Positions 34,201-42,317 of a stretch of DNA of 64,000 bases are shown in pieces; the first letter of the stretch is position 1, and each line of letters starts with the position of its first letter. The stretch spans positions 22,449-86,448 of the forward strand of contig JAJPHT010000016.1 in the NCBI GenBank assembly GCA_021325135.1. The letters run 5' to 3'. Below the pieces are notes generated by a model. It made no database searches, was not told where the DNA came from, and worked only from the letters and a program-made list of their open reading frames with translations. The translations under genes were made by a program, and so were the position numbers. This stretch comes from Pseudomonadota bacterium. Lineage in GTDB: Archaea; Thermoplasmatota; SW-10-69-26; JACQPN01; JAJPHT01.

Positions 34201-36398
34201 TCGCGGACGCGCTTGATCATGGCCGCGTCGTCCGGGGGCGCCCCGCGCAGCGCGATGCGGTAGTGCTGCTCGGCCAACTCCAGCGAATGGCGGCGTCGCG
34301 CCTCCTCCGCGGCGCGCAGCGCGTAGGGGAGCGCGCGGGCGGCGTCGCGCGCGGCGTCGAAGTGGTAGGCGATCTCGAAGGCGCGCTCCTGGAGCGTGCG
34401 CTCCAGGTGCTCGGCGGCGCGGCGGTGCAGGCGCTCGCGCTCCTCCTCGGTGAGCATGGCGAGGAGCGTCTCGCGCAGCTTGTCGTGGACGAAGGCGTAG
34501 CGGCCCGACTCGGCGCGCGTCCAGACGATGTGCCGCTGGCGGGCGACCTCCAGGGCGGGGATGGTGCGCGTCGCGGCCTGGCCGGAGAGCTCGCACGCCA
34601 TGGCGAGGTCGAACTCCTTGCCCAGGACCGCGCCCACGGTGAGCGCGTGGAGCGTCTCCACCGGGAGCAGGCGCAGGCGGCGGGCGAGGAAGGCCGCGCT
34701 CTGGGTGGAGGACTGCATCTCCGCCATGCGCGAGGGGTCGACGAGCCAGCCCGAGGGGCTCGCGACCAGGGCGCCCGACTCGACGAAGCCGCGCAGCACG
34801 GCGGAGGCCATGAAGGGGCTCCCCTCGGAAAGCTCGGCCACGGCGTCGACGGCACCGCGCGGCAGGGGGCCGGCCATGGACTCGCAGAGGCGCGCGACGT
34901 CCTCGCGGCCGAAGGGCGGAAGCGCCATGCGCAGGGACGCTGCGGCCGCGCGCAGCGGGTGGTCGGCGTCGACCTCCTCGGTGCGGAAGGCGGCGATGAC
35001 CACCGCGCGGCGCCCCTTCGGGCTCTCCTCGCGGGCCCACGCGGCGAGGAGCTTCACCGTCGCCTCGTCGGCCCACTGGCAGTCGTCGAGGATGACGAGG
35101 GCCGGGCGGCCCGGGAGCCCCGCGGCGTCCAGCATGCGGGCGAAGGCCTGGATGCTGCGCCGCTCGCCGTGCGCCTCGGGGCCGAGCTCCGCCGCGTCGC
35201 CGCCGCCAAGGGCCTCGCGCAGGTCGGGCGCGGCCAGGAGGAGCGCGTCGCGGTCCTCGCCCAGGGCGGAGTCGAAGAGGGGCGCGAAGGAGGCGTCCTC
35301 CTCCAGGGCGCGGGCGAGGTCGGCCGCGACGCCACGGAGGACCTGGAAGGGCTGGCGCGCCGCCTGGTCGACGCCCTGCCCGCGCAGGACGAGGGCGCCC
35401 ATGGCCTGGGCGTGGTGCGCGAACTCGTCCAGGAGGCGCGTCTTGCCGCCGCCCGACTCGGCCTCCAGGAGGACGAGCCCGCCCTCGCCGCGGCCGGCGC
35501 CCGCGAGGCGGGCCTCCAGCGCGGCGAACTGGCGCGCGCGCACGACGAAGGCCGGGTCCGCCAGCGACGCGCGGGCGTCGTGCGCGCCCAGGACCAGCGA
35601 GGGCTCCTGCTGGCCGCGGGAGAGGGCGTCCAGCATGGCCTCCAGGTCGCGCTCGACGCCCGCGGCGGTCTGATATCGTTCCCGCGGGTCCTTGCGCAGG
35701 AGGCGCTGCACCAGCTCGTCCGCGACGCGGGGCACGCGCACGCCCCCCGAGCGCAATTCCGGCGGGCGGGCCGCGATCTGGTCGCGCAGCACGTCGCGCA
35801 TGCGCTCGCGCTCGAAGGGCCTCCGGCCCGCGAGCGCGTGGAAGAGGAGGATGCCCAGGGAGTAGAGGTCGGCGCGCTCGTCCACGGGCACGTCCAGGAG
35901 GCCGCACTGCTCGGGGGCGAGGTAGGAGGCGCGCAGCGCGGCGCCCTTCTCGTCCTCCAGCGTGGCGGGGCGCGCGAGGCCGAAGTCCACGAGCAGGGCG
36001 CCCGAGGGGGTGAGGATCACGTTGGCCGCGCAGACGCCGCCGTGGAGGACGCCTCGCTCGTGGGCCTCGCGCAGGCCCGCGGCGACGCGGGCTCCGACGC
36101 GCAACGCCTCGGAGAGGGGGAGGGGGCCGCGCCGGAGCCGTTCGGAGAGGGGCTCGCCTTCCAGGAAGGGGCGCGCGATGACGATGGCGTCCTCCTCCAG
36201 CGCGACGGAGGCGGGCGCGCCGGCCTGAAGCGTCGGGCAGGCGCGCAGGAGGGACGCCTCGTGCTCCAGGCGGAGACGCAGGCTGGCGCCCGCCGGCCCC
36301 ACGGCCATGCGCCGCAGGAGGACGCGGGCGCCTTCCGGCGTCTCCGCGAGGTAGGTGCTGGCTCCGCCGGCGGCGGCCAGCGGGCGCAGGACGCGCAT
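31206..36398 (-). CDS. Giant pseudokinase/ATPase/GAF/PAS/histidine kinase
   Basis: A 1730-residue cytosolic sensor. Residues ~1-255 have a Ser/Thr kinase fold. The usual beta-3 Lys position reads VLLRRM (near 27) and the HRD motif reads HGG (near 119), while DFG is kept (near 136), so catalysis is doubtful. Next come a STAND/AAA ATPase (Walker A ESGGGKTRL near 317, Walker B LVILDDCQWADE), a long TPR-like helical region (~560-1180), a GAF domain, a PAS domain near 1370-1460, HisKA with SHELNTPLTP near 1513, and HATPase with NALKF near 1632 and GSGLGLYIS. The layout matches bacterial hybrid kinases. ATG 36398 is favoured by the TATA box; a TTG start at 36455 would precede it. Confidence 0.9.
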   Translation of the reverse strand: MRVLRPLAAAGGASTYLAETPEGARVLLRRMAVGPAGASLRLRLEHEASLLRACPTLQAGAPASVALEEDAIVIARPFLEGEPLSERLRRGPLPLSEALRVGARVAAGLREAHERGVLHGGVCAANVILTPSGALLVDFGLARPATLEDEKGAALRASYLAPEQCGLLDVPVDERADLYSLGILLFHALAGRRPFERERMRDVLRDQIAARPPELRSGGVRVPRVADELVQRLLRKDPRERYQTAAGVERDLEAMLDALSRGQQEPSLVLGAHDARASLADPAFVVRARQFAALEARLAGAGRGEGGLVLLEAESGGGKTRLLDEFAHHAQAMGALVLRGQGVDQAARQPFQVLRGVAADLARALEEDASFAPLFDSALGEDRDALLLAAPDLREALGGGDAAELGPEAHGERRSIQAFARMLDAAGLPGRPALVILDDCQWADEATVKLLAAWAREESPKGRRAVVIAAFRTEEVDADHPLRAAAASLRMALPPFGREDVARLCESMAGPLPRGAVDAVAELSEGSPFMASAVLRGFVESGALVASPSGWLVDPSRMAEMQSSTQSAAFLARRLRLLPVETLHALTVGAVLGKEFDLAMACELSGQAATRTIPALEVARQRHIVWTRAESGRYAFVHDKLRETLLAMLTEEERERLHRRAAEHLERTLQERAFEIAYHFDAARDAARALPYALRAAEEARRRHSLELAEQHYRIALRGAPPDDAAMIKRVREGLGDVLMLRGRYAEASRCFEEAQRLAESPVARAEILAKAGELAFKRGDMRSASEALEAGLRTLGRTVPRSSLGYAMRAAFEALVQVLHTLLPRLFLARRKREGAEEELIAIRLYSRLAYAYWFQKGLAACGWAHLREMNLAERYPASLELAQAYSEHAPVMTMIPWCSRGIRYARRSLEIRKGFGDIWGQGQSLHFLAVVLYAASRYDECLQHSREAIRLLSKTGDMWEENTARWHVAFCQYRLGDLAAAVATARAVHESATEIGDAQASGIALGIWAKASEGALPAALVEAARETPSEDVHTTAEVLMASALVALKADRPDEAVARLQTAWGLVSGRGLRQEYVAPVLPWLATAMRARLDASARLLPRDRELAHEGLRAARKAVSWARFYRNNLPHALRERAWFEAVLGREAKARALLDESLLAARVQGAAHEMALTMRMRARLARDLGWPRGADEPDEGAAPLAAPAQQPSLALADRYHGVLEAGRRIVAELDAPGIRAAALRGAGELLRTDACALLEVGPEGRVAGDSREARAAQALLEGAPAGRAVTFRADAPGPGAEALLAMGARSAAACLVHVRGSAVLCLYAEQPQVSGAFREEEAAIVEFVAAIAGAALENAEGFAALKSANERLHFQKVLLERQGDAAIDGILVVSPEGRILSSNRRFAEIWKLRDEDLASDETALRAVLHLLEDPEEFLRRVRELYARPDEESREEVRLKDGRVLDRYSAPIFTAEGQARARVWFFRDITSLKSAEARLRETNEQLVQVGNLKTLLLNTASHELNTPLTPMMLQIHLLETGRLGPLAERQQRAVGVLSRNTARLHGLVRDLLDVSRIQSGRLRLEKTRVDLAALLRDTCASFEEAARQAGVSLLLADAPATVVVADPERVTQVLFNLVSNALKFTPAGGRVSLRVEADEAAARIAVEDTGAGLAPEQIARLFQPFTQVHDPMRVTAGGSGLGLYISRGIVEEHGGRIWCESEGAGRGATFRLTLPRE

Positions 36399-36422
36399 GG
36401 GCGAGTCTGCCTCGGGCAGGCG

Positions 36423-36430
36423 AGATAAAG
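36423..36430 (-). promoter_or_regulatory. TATA-like box CTTTATCT for giant kinase
   Basis: Centred about 29 bases before ATG 36398, so the kinase mRNA is probably leaderless. Confidence 0.5.
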
Positions 36431-36580
36431 CTTCGGAGAGGCCGGGAAGGAACAAAGGTACATGGTCGAAGAGCCTGGCCGGGGGGTTCGGGGGGCTTCG
36501 CCTGGCGCTGTCAACTTAAGTGAAGTGATTTTGAGTCGCAGGCGGCTTGAGGGATTGCTCTCGTGGGCTCGGTCCGCCGA

Positions 36581-36657
36581 GGGATCCGCCTCCCAAAAGG
36601 CGGGATCCCGCGCGCCGAGGGACCTTGCACCTTCTCGCAGGAACCCCCAGGAAAAAA
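36581..36657 (-). terminator. T6 tract and hairpin downstream of response regulator
   Basis: Read on the minus strand, six T residues (36652-36657) follow 10 bases after the response-regulator stop. A GGGATCCCGCC/GGCGGATCCC stem with one bulge (36581-36609) follows. Together they likely end the permease-regulator transcript ahead of the kinase promoter. Confidence 0.5.
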
Positions 36658-36666
36658 TCCCTTACC

Positions 36667-37065
36667 CTAGGCCCGGGCGCGGCGGCGCGTGGCCAGCACC
36701 GCGTCGGCGACGTCCAGGAGGGCGGCCACGTCGGGCTTGAGGACCACGGCGTTGGCCCGCCCCTGCTGGAGCGAGGAGGAGATGCTCTCGTCGTGCCCCG
36801 TGAAGACGACGCGCAGCGCGTCGGGGTGCATGATGGCGACGCGCTCCAGGAGATCGGCCCCCGTGAGGCCGGGCATGGTGTGGTCCGTGATGACGAGATC
36901 GAAGGGCTTTCCCTCCGTGGCGCGCGCGTCGATGAGGTCCAGGGCCTCGTGGGCGGACGAGGCGCGCGCGACCTCGGTGTGCGGGAGGGCGAAGTGGAGG
37001 AAGACCTGCAGGCCCTCCGCCAGGTCGAGGTCGTCGTCGACGACAAGGACGCGTCGGGGCTCCAT
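36667..37065 (-). CDS. Single-domain response regulator
   Basis: A 132-residue receiver domain with no output domain. Acidic pocket VVDDDLDLAEG near residues 8-14, phosphoacceptor Asp in DLVITDHTMPGLTG near 58, Thr in VVFTGHDE near 89, Lys in VLKPDV near 109. It lies immediately upstream of the giant histidine kinase on the same strand and is its probable partner. ATG 37065 has AAGGAGGGG 5 bases upstream. The gene follows the APC permease stop by 23 bases. Confidence 0.92.
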   Translation of the reverse strand: MEPRRVLVVDDDLDLAEGLQVFLHFALPHTEVARASSAHEALDLIDARATEGKPFDLVITDHTMPGLTGADLLERVAIMHPDALRVVFTGHDESISSSLQQGRANAVVLKPDVAALLDVADAVLATRRRARA

Positions 37066-37088
37066 GGACCCCTCCTTGCGCGCTGCCC

Positions 37089-38549
37089 CTATTCGTAGGG
37101 GTGGGAGTCTCCGCGGGGCGGGCGGGGCGCCTTCCGGAGGCCGGGGGTCGCGTGGCGGCGCTTGGCGATCCACCACGCGAGGCCGGCGAAGAGGCCTTCG
37201 CTGCGGGCCAGGACGCTCTGCGCGCTGGGGTGGCGGTGGAGCAGGCGGTGGCGCAGCGCGTGGTGCCGGCGGCGCGGCTCGTAGAGGCGGTGGAGCGGCG
37301 CGCCCAGCGCGACGAGGGCGAGGCCCAGCAGGATGGCCTTCCAGCCGCACGCCAGGAGGAGCGCCAGCGAGGCCGCGACGCCCAGCGCGGGAAGCAGCGG
37401 CGTGCGCAGCGTGCCGAAGGGGTCCTTGCGCGCGAGGCGCCACGCGGCCAGCGAGGTGGAGAGGAACGTGACCGAGACGAAGACGACGGTCGCGCCGATG
37501 AGGAGCGTGAGTCCCCCCGCCAGCGCGGCGGCCAGGGCGAGGGCGCTGAGCAGCAGGAGCGCGCGCAGGGGCACGCCGCCCCGCGTGAGCTTCGCCAAGG
37601 GCGCGGGGAGATAGCCGTCCACCGAGAGGGCGTGCGCGAGGCGCGAGGCGCCCAGGAGGTTGGCCTGGTCGGCGCCCAGGATGGAGAGGAGCGCGCCCGC
37701 GCCCAGGAGCGCCGCGCCCACGGGGCCCAGGATCGCGCGGGCGGCCTCCACCAGGGGCGCGCTGCTCGACGCGATGGCGCCCTGGGGGAGGATGGCCAGG
37801 AGCGCGGCGTTCACCAGGAGGTACGCCAGGAGGCTGAAGGCGAGGCCCGCCGCGATGGCGACGGGGATGCTGCGGCGCGGGTCGCGCACCTCGGCGGCGG
37901 GGAGCGTCGCGACCTCGAAGCCGGTGTAGGCCCAGAAGATGACCATGAAGGCGGTGGCGAACTCGAAGGGGCCCCCCTTGACCAGGGGCTCGAAGTGCTC
38001 CACGGCGTCGGCGGGCGCGCGGGCGTAGGCGTAGACGCCCAGCGCGGCCAGGAGCGCGAGGGGGGCCAGCTTGAGGAAGCCCACCACGGCGCCCAGGCGC
38101 GCGCCGGACTTGGCGGGCGCGAGGTTGAGGGCGAGGACGAGGAGGACGAAGGCGGCCTTCACCAGCGCGTCGGCCCACCACGCCATGCCGGGCACGAAGC
38201 CGTGGAGGTACTGCACGAAGGCGCTGGGGAACACGGCGGCGCCCACGAGCTGCGCGAGGAGGATGCTCCACCCCACGAGGAAGCCGGCGCGCTCGCCGAA
38301 CGCGTCGCGGGCGTAGGCGTAGGCGCCCCCTTCGCTGGGCGCCATCTGGGCGCACGCGCTGAAGTTGAGGGCGATGACGAACGCGACGAGGCCCGCCAGG
38401 AGCCAGAGGGCGAGGCTCGCGGCGCCCACCAGGGGCGTGGTCAGGTTCGCGGCGACGTAGATGTCCGCGCCCACGACGGCGCCCACGACGAGGGCGGTGA
38501 GGTCGAAGGCGGTGAGGCTCCTGCGGCTGGCGAGGGCGGGCTCGGGCAT
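37089..38549 (-). CDS. APC-family amino acid permease
   Basis: A 486-residue transporter with 12 helices. The N-terminal signature is VVGAVVGADIYVAANL near residues 21-36; helix 1 and 6 breaks are at GADIY and FWAYTGFE near 210. It fits amino acid/polyamine/organocation transporters, with a basic ~60-residue cytosolic tail (RRRHHALRHRLLHRH). Substrate unknown. ATG 38549 is chosen because a TATA-like box at 38576-38583 sits at leaderless spacing; the open frame continues upstream only through the promoter. Confidence 0.9.
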   Translation of the reverse strand: MPEPALASRRSLTAFDLTALVVGAVVGADIYVAANLTTPLVGAASLALWLLAGLVAFVIALNFSACAQMAPSEGGAYAYARDAFGERAGFLVGWSILLAQLVGAAVFPSAFVQYLHGFVPGMAWWADALVKAAFVLLVLALNLAPAKSGARLGAVVGFLKLAPLALLAALGVYAYARAPADAVEHFEPLVKGGPFEFATAFMVIFWAYTGFEVATLPAAEVRDPRRSIPVAIAAGLAFSLLAYLLVNAALLAILPQGAIASSSAPLVEAARAILGPVGAALLGAGALLSILGADQANLLGASRLAHALSVDGYLPAPLAKLTRGGVPLRALLLLSALALAAALAGGLTLLIGATVVFVSVTFLSTSLAAWRLARKDPFGTLRTPLLPALGVAASLALLLACGWKAILLGLALVALGAPLHRLYEPRRRHHALRHRLLHRHPSAQSVLARSEGLFAGLAWWIAKRRHATPGLRKAPRPPRGDSHPYE

Positions 38550-38575
38550 CCCGCGGGCGGAGGGCGCGCGGCACC

Positions 38576-38583
38576 CATAAGAA
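38576..38583 (-). promoter_or_regulatory. TATA-like box TTCTTATG for APC permease
   Basis: Centred about 30 bases before ATG 38549 on the minus strand. Confidence 0.5.
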
Positions 38584-38717
38584 ACATACGAATCGTGAAT
38601 GCCGCGCCGGCCCGCCCGTTTCGGCGCAACGAGGCGCCCCTCCCTGAGGGGCGCGAATGATAGCTTCGGGGCACTCCGGCGCGCAAGGCCTTGCCTGGGA
38701 GGCGGCTCGGGTGGTCC

Positions 38718-38882
38718 ATGGCCCAACTCCTCCTCAACAAGGGCATCCTCGCCCGCGCCACCGCCGCCTGCCCCGTCTGCGGGAACCCCGTGGAGATGAC
38801 CCACGCCTTCAACGGCGCCCGCCTCCGGGAGAGCTACGGCTGCTACCGCTGCGGCCCCACCACGTACACCGTGCGCGTCTGA
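38718..38882 (+). CDS. 54-residue zinc-ribbon protein
   Basis: A very small protein with CPVCGNP and CYRCGPTT knuckles 22 residues apart, giving a four-Cys zinc site. Starts at ATG 38718 (MAQLLLNKG); its stop is one base from the convergent lipoprotein stop. Function not recognised. Confidence 0.7.
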   Translation: MAQLLLNKGILARATAACPVCGNPVEMTHAFNGARLRESYGCYRCGPTTYTVRV

Positions 38883-38883
38883 T

Positions 38884-40215
38884 TCAGCCGACGCTCTGGA
38901 TCTCCAGCTCGAAGACCAGGTCCTTCCCCACCACGGGCCGCTGGTAGACGTTGCCCTGCGCGTAGGCGTCCTGCACCGGGATCAGCGCCGTCACCGTCTC
39001 GCCCACCCGCGCCGTCTTGGCCAGGTTCGTGAACCCGGCGATGACCCCGCTGCCCACGGTGAAGCCGAACGGCTGGTACTGGTCGTCCGCCCGCGCGTGA
39101 TAGCCCCCCGTGGTGTTGAAGAGGGGCTGCTCCGGGTCCTTGGCCACCGCCAGCATGCTCGTGTCGAAAAGGCGCCCGTCGGTGAGGACGCCCGCGTAGT
39201 TCCCGGTGACCTTGTCGCCCTCCTTCACCTGCGCGCCCAGCCGGCCCAGCTTCACGGTGACGCTGGCCGTCGCCGGGGGCACGCCGGGCCAGGCGCTCGC
39301 GGCCGTGAGGGTCACGTTGGCGCCGTCGGTGGCGTTGGCCGGGGGCGTGAGGGTGAGGAACGCGACGTGGCCCGTGGAGGCCGGGATGGCGGCGAGGCCC
39401 GCCAGGCTGCACGTCCACCCCGCGGGCACCCGGGCGGCGAGGCCCGGCGCGTCGCGGACGTTGCCCCGGTTCTCCACCACCACGGCGAAGGTCGCGGCGC
39501 GGCCCGCCTCGGTGGTCTTCTCGCGGACCACCGGGTGGACGCCCACGCCGTGCGCGGCCTCGTAGGCGACGGGGTCGAGGACCTCGGCCTTCTGGATGCG
39601 GACGGCGGGCTGCGGCTGCTGCTGCGCGTTGACGCGGGCGCTCCCGATGGCGTTGACCACGGCCATGCCGTCGCTGACCTCGCCGAAGACCGAGTGCCGG
39701 TCGTCCAGGGTGGGCTGGGGCGCCAGGGTGATGAAGAACTGGCTGCCGCCGGTGTTGGGGCCCGCGTTGGCCATGGAGAGGATGCCCGCGCCCGCGTGGC
39801 GCAGCGAGGGGTTGAACTCGTCGGGAATCTGATAGCCCGGGCCTCCGGAGCCCCACGTCGCGGGGGCGCCGCTCCTGGTGTTGGGGTCGCCGCCCTGGAT
39901 GACGAAGCCCGCGACGACGCGGTGGAAGAGGACGCCGTCGTAGAAGCCCTGCGAGGTGAGGTTGAGGAAGTTGGCCACGGTCACGGGTGCGGCCTCCCGC
40001 TCCAGCGTGAGGGTGACGTTCCCCTTGTCGGTGGCCAGGAGCACGCGGGGCTTCTCGGCCTTCCACCCGGGGTCAGGCGCCGGGGGCGCCGCGCCGGCGG
40101 GGCAGAGGGTGTCGCCCGCGACGACGCGCCCCGAGGGGGTCGGGACCGCGGGACCGGAGCCGCCCAGGCAGCCGGCGACGAGGAGGGCCAGGAGGAGGAG
40201 CGCGACGAGCCGCAT
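38884..40215 (-). CDS. Lipoprotein with cyclophilin and FKBP prolyl isomerase domains
   Basis: A 443-residue dual-family peptidyl-prolyl isomerase. A lipobox LLVAGC ends at Cys 16. Residues ~55-205 are a cyclophilin (NFLNLTSQGFYDGVLFHRVVAGFVIQGGDP, GSQFFITL, HSVFGEV). A CARDB-like beta domain lies at ~215-320, and residues ~325-443 are an FKBP domain (GDKVTGNYAGVLTDGRLFDTS, GSGVIAGFTNLAKTARVGE, LVFELEI). It should act outside the membrane on folding exported proteins. Cyclophilin-FKBP fusions are rare. Divergent from trpE. Start ATG 40215. Confidence 0.92.
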   Translation of the reverse strand: MRLVALLLLALLVAGCLGGSGPAVPTPSGRVVAGDTLCPAGAAPPAPDPGWKAEKPRVLLATDKGNVTLTLEREAAPVTVANFLNLTSQGFYDGVLFHRVVAGFVIQGGDPNTRSGAPATWGSGGPGYQIPDEFNPSLRHAGAGILSMANAGPNTGGSQFFITLAPQPTLDDRHSVFGEVSDGMAVVNAIGSARVNAQQQPQPAVRIQKAEVLDPVAYEAAHGVGVHPVVREKTTEAGRAATFAVVVENRGNVRDAPGLAARVPAGWTCSLAGLAAIPASTGHVAFLTLTPPANATDGANVTLTAASAWPGVPPATASVTVKLGRLGAQVKEGDKVTGNYAGVLTDGRLFDTSMLAVAKDPEQPLFNTTGGYHARADDQYQPFGFTVGSGVIAGFTNLAKTARVGETVTALIPVQDAYAQGNVYQRPVVGKDLVFELEIQSVG

Positions 40216-40253
40216 GGCCGGCCGCACCCGAAGGCCGGCTCTTGAAGCTGCCC

Positions 40254-40295
40254 AGAATGCGCATTCTTGAGCAACGAGGCCCTAAATAGCGGAAT
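40254..40295 (+). promoter_or_regulatory. trpE promoter with palindrome
   Basis: A perfect palindrome AGAATGCGCATTCT (40254-40267) lies 15 bases before TAAATAGCGGAAT (40283-40295), whose TAAATA part is about 31 bases before ATG 40317. The same 13-base box precedes trpC. The palindrome is a likely repressor or activator site, possibly shared with the divergent lipoprotein. Confidence 0.65.
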
Positions 40296-40316
40296 GCACA
40301 CTCACTTCTGTCCATC

Positions 40317-41651
40317 ATGCTGCTCCGGGAGCTGGCGATCCCCTTCGCCCCCACCGAGACGTTCGCGCGCCTCTTCGCCGCCCACGGTGATGGCTTCCTC
40401 CTGGAGTCCGCCGAAGGGCCCGAGCGCCTCGCGCGCTACAGCATCCTGGGCCTCGACCCCGTGGGCAAGGTCGCCTTCGTCGACGGCAAGCTCCAGACCA
40501 CCGGAGCCCTGGATGCGCCGCGCGACGGCGAGGCCCCCTTAGACTACCTGCGCCGCCTCCTGGCCCAGCACCCCACCACGGACCAGGGCTATCGTTACCT
40601 CGGCGGCCTCGTGGGGCACGTGGGCTACGAGTTCACGCAGCGCCTCGAACGCCTGGAGCCGCGCGCCTCGGGGCCCTTTCCCGAGCTGGAGTTCGGCCTC
40701 TACCTGGACGGCCTCGTCTTCGACCACCTCACCCGCCGCACCGTCTACTTCAGCCACGGCAAGGACCGCAGCGCCGAGCTCGCCGACGCCGCCAAGCGCG
40801 CCGTCGACCTCGCGCCGCCCCGCTTCGGCGCGCCGCGCGTGAACGTCGACTCGCCCCGCTTCGAGAAGATGGTGGAGCAGGCCAAGGCCCACGTCCACGA
40901 AGGCGACGCCTTCCAGGTCGTGCTGTCGCGCCGCTTCGACCTCGACGCCCAGGGCGACCTCCTCCCCTACTACGAGGCCCTCAAGCGCGCCAACCCCAGC
41001 CCCTACATGTATTACCTCAAGAGCGGCGAGCGCCGCCTCGTGGGCGCCAGCCCCGAGATGCTGGTGCGCGTGGACGGGGGCCGCGTGGAGACCTTCCCCA
41101 TTGCGGGCACGCGCCCCATGGGGCGCAACCCCACCGAGACGGAGCGCCTCGCCGCCGAGCTCCTCGCCGACCCCAAGGAGGCCGCCGAGCACGCGATGCT
41201 CGTGGACCTCGCGCGCAATGACGTCGGCCGCGTCGCCGAGTACGGCACCGTCAAGGTCAGCGAGAGCCGCAAGATCGAGCGCTTCAGCCACGTCCAGCAC
41301 ATCGTCAGCAAGGTCGAAGGGCGCCTGCGCCCCGGCCGCGGCGCGCTGGACGCCTTCGCCGCCCTCTTCCCCGCCGGCACCGTCTCGGGCGCGCCCAAGG
41401 TGCGCGCCATGGAGATCATCCGCGACCTCGAGGCCGACGCGCGCGGCCCCTACGCGGGCGCCGTGGGCTACTTCTCCTTCAACGGCAACGCCGACGCCGC
41501 CATCTGCATCCGCACGCTGGCCTCCTCCGGGCGGCGCGCCTCCGTGCAGGCCGGCGCCGGCGTCGTCCACGACAGCATCCCCGAGGCCGAGGCCCGCGAG
41601 ACCGAGGCCAAGGCCCGGGGCCTGCTCTCCGTCGCGGAGGGATTCTCCTGA
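40317..41651 (+). CDS. trpE: Anthranilate synthase component I
   Basis: A 444-residue enzyme converting chorismate and ammonia (from TrpG) to anthranilate. The LLES element FLLESAEGPERLARYSILG near residues 26-44 is the tryptophan feedback site. The catalytic domain shows GTRPMGRNPTETERLAAELL, DLARNDVGRV, HIVSKVEGRL and FPAGTVSGAPKVRAMEII, plus GYFSFNGNADAAICIRT. It opens the trp operon. ATG 40317 fits a leaderless or nearly leaderless transcript. Confidence 0.97.
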   Translation: MLLRELAIPFAPTETFARLFAAHGDGFLLESAEGPERLARYSILGLDPVGKVAFVDGKLQTTGALDAPRDGEAPLDYLRRLLAQHPTTDQGYRYLGGLVGHVGYEFTQRLERLEPRASGPFPELEFGLYLDGLVFDHLTRRTVYFSHGKDRSAELADAAKRAVDLAPPRFGAPRVNVDSPRFEKMVEQAKAHVHEGDAFQVVLSRRFDLDAQGDLLPYYEALKRANPSPYMYYLKSGERRLVGASPEMLVRVDGGRVETFPIAGTRPMGRNPTETERLAAELLADPKEAAEHAMLVDLARNDVGRVAEYGTVKVSESRKIERFSHVQHIVSKVEGRLRPGRGALDAFAALFPAGTVSGAPKVRAMEIIRDLEADARGPYAGAVGYFSFNGNADAAICIRTLASSGRRASVQAGAGVVHDSIPEAEARETEAKARGLLSVAEGFS

Positions 41652-41731
41652 CGCACGCCACGCCCCCCACCGACCTGCCCGTGCAGAAGAACGTGAAGAT
41701 CGAGGAGGTCACCCCCGCCCTCGGGTGCTGA
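41648..41731 (+). CDS. Possible 27-codon gene between trpE and trpG
   Basis: A frame starting at CTG 41648, which overlaps the trpE stop as CTGA, reads MTHATPPTDLPVQKN, VKIEEVTPALGC, and stops at 41729-41731, one base before the trpG ATG. It exactly tiles the gap in the style of the other CTGA junctions in this operon. A GGAGGT at 41704-41709 inside it could serve trpG. No homology recognised; it could be chance or a coupling peptide. Confidence 0.35.
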   Translation: MTHATPPTDLPVQKNVKIEEVTPALGC

Positions 41732-41732
41732 C

Positions 41733-42317
41733 ATGAAGACCCTCGTGATCGACAACTTCGACTCGTTCACGTACAACCTCGTCCAGTACCTGGGAGAGCT
41801 GGGCGCGGACCCGGTGGTGCGCCGCAACGACGCCATCACCGCCAAGGAGGCCGAGGCCATGGCGCCTGACGCCATCGTGATCTCGCCCGGCCCGGGCAAC
41901 CCCGCGGACCCCCGGTACTTCGGCGTGTGCGCGGACCTGCTCACGGGCCTCTCGCGCTCCACGCCCACGCTGGGCGTCTGCCTGGGGCTCCAGGGGTTCG
42001 CCCACGTCTACGGCGGCAAGGTCGTGCACGCGCCGCGCGTCGTCCACGGCAAGTCCAGCCTCGTGGAGCACGACGGGCGCGGCGTCCTCGCGGGCGTGCC
42101 CAGCCCCTTCCGCGCCGCGCGATATCATTCCCTCGTCGTCGAGCGCGAGAGCCTGCCCGCCGAGATCGAGGTGAGCGCGTGGACCGCCGAGGGCGAGGTC
42201 ATGGGCGCGCGTCACCGGAGGCATCCCATCGAGGGCGTGCAGTTCCACCCCGAGAGCATCCTCACGGACCACGGCATGGCGATCCTGCGCAACTTCGTCC
42301 AGGGGGCGCGCCGCTGA
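41733..42317 (+). CDS. trpG: Anthranilate synthase component II (glutamine amidotransferase)
   Basis: A 194-residue class I amidotransferase that feeds ammonia to TrpE. It has DNFDSFTYNLVQYL at the start, oxyanion SPGPGNP, catalytic Cys in GVCLGLQGF near residue 82 (many homologs read CLGHQ), HGKSS, and His/Glu in VQFHPESILT near 170. Its stop overlaps the presumed CTG start of trpD. Confidence 0.96.
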   Translation: MKTLVIDNFDSFTYNLVQYLGELGADPVVRRNDAITAKEAEAMAPDAIVISPGPGNPADPRYFGVCADLLTGLSRSTPTLGVCLGLQGFAHVYGGKVVHAPRVVHGKSSLVEHDGRGVLAGVPSPFRAARYHSLVVERESLPAEIEVSAWTAEGEVMGARHRRHPIEGVQFHPESILTDHGMAILRNFVQGARR

